Origin: Acinetobacter sp.
Lineage (GTDB): Bacteria; Pseudomonadota; Gammaproteobacteria; Pseudomonadales; Moraxellaceae
Reading direction: 5' to 3'
NCBI GenBank assembly: GCA_008017255.1
Contig: SSHD01000132.1
Coordinates: forward strand, 1-5,651
Length of the DNA: 5,651 bases
The notes under the pieces are model-generated. The model did no database searches. It was not told where the DNA came from and saw only the letters and a list, made by a program, of their open reading frames with translations. Made by a program: the position numbers and the translations under genes. Shown one piece after another: positions 5,565-5,651 of the stretch. Position 1 is the stretch's first letter. Each line of letters begins with the position of its first letter.

Positions 5565-5651
5565 ATACGCTGCCTGACTTAAGCCAACTGACCCATGAAC
5601 AACTGCTGGAATTTACCCGGCAGTTGGCGATGCAGCATCAGTCTCTAGCAC
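5561..5651 (+). CDS. tnpC: IS66-family transposase TnpC, N-terminal fragment cut by the window edge
   Basis: Thirty codons are visible, reading MNTLPDLSQLTHEQLLEFTR then QLAMQHQSLA. A TnpC N-terminus is expected here, downstream of tnpB, and this one has the usual amphipathic, Leu/Gln-rich helical character. TnpC is the DDE transposase that cuts and joins DNA ends. Its zinc-finger and catalytic regions lie beyond the window. I chose the ATG at 5561 because it is the only ATG in this frame between tnpB and the conserved-looking start. The frame is open upstream but has no other ATG or GTG there. The nearest purine-rich site, AGG at 5546-5548, is 12 bases away and lies inside a hairpin that also holds the ATG, so translation is probably weak or controlled. 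Confidence 0.82.
   Translation, partial: MNTLPDLSQLTHEQLLEFTRQLAMQHQSLA

Larger units (their letters stand above)
4645..5651 (+). mobile_element. IS66-family insertion sequence, left part (right end outside window)
   Basis: The element contains, in order and on the same strand, tnpA, tnpB with a 4-base overlap, and the start of tnpC: the classical IS66 arrangement. The left boundary is placed at 4645 because the sequence there starts GTAAGCG, the characteristic IS66 terminus. Only about 1 kb is visible. With a tnpC of usual size (around 500 residues) the full element would be roughly 2.4-2.6 kb. The coding sequence, especially tnpB, is visibly richer in G and C than dnaE-trmJ-cysE, consistent with acquisition from elsewhere. 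It sits in intergenic DNA about 100 bases upstream of the DUF1272 gene and breaks no gene that can be seen. All visible reading frames are intact, so it may be active. Confidence 0.9.

Overview
The window looks like a gammaproteobacterial chromosome, most likely Acinetobacter or a close relative. I infer this from the DnaE, TrmJ and CysE proteins as I remember the families, and from the A/T-rich codon use of the left three quarters. No database search was possible.

Left region (1-4198): a tightly packed gene run on the + strand. It opens inside dnaE, the replicative DNA polymerase III alpha subunit, whose N-terminal part (PHP domain and start of the palm) lies outside the window. After 13 bases comes trmJ, a tRNA 2'-O-ribose methyltransferase. 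Its end overlaps by 17 bases the start of cysE, serine O-acetyltransferase, the first committed step of cysteine synthesis. The spacing suggests one transcript. A weak hairpin with a T-rich tail (4222-4258) may end it.

Middle (4199-4644): a small zinc-ribbon-like protein of the DUF1272 type (eight cysteines, unknown function) faces cysE tail to tail on the - strand. Its candidate promoter lies in the roughly 100 bases before the mobile element and appears intact.

Right region (4645 to the end): the left part of an IS66-family insertion sequence. It begins with a typical GTAAGCG terminus and carries tnpA, tnpB (joined by an ATGA overlap) and the first 30 codons of tnpC. The element is visibly more G/C-rich than its surroundings, and its right end is outside the window. 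Two strong inverted repeats sit exactly at translation starts. A perfect 26-base palindrome covers the likely ribosome-binding site of tnpA, and an 8+3 bp hairpin contains the tnpC start codon. The hairpin also overlaps an 8-codon mini-ORF whose stop overlaps the tnpC start. Together they suggest that translation of the transposition genes is held down by RNA structure; this is inference from sequence only.

I saw no rRNA, tRNA or CRISPR array, and no gene-free stretch longer than 300 bases. The housekeeping genes look ordinary. The translation-start structures inside the IS66 element are the part most worth a second look.
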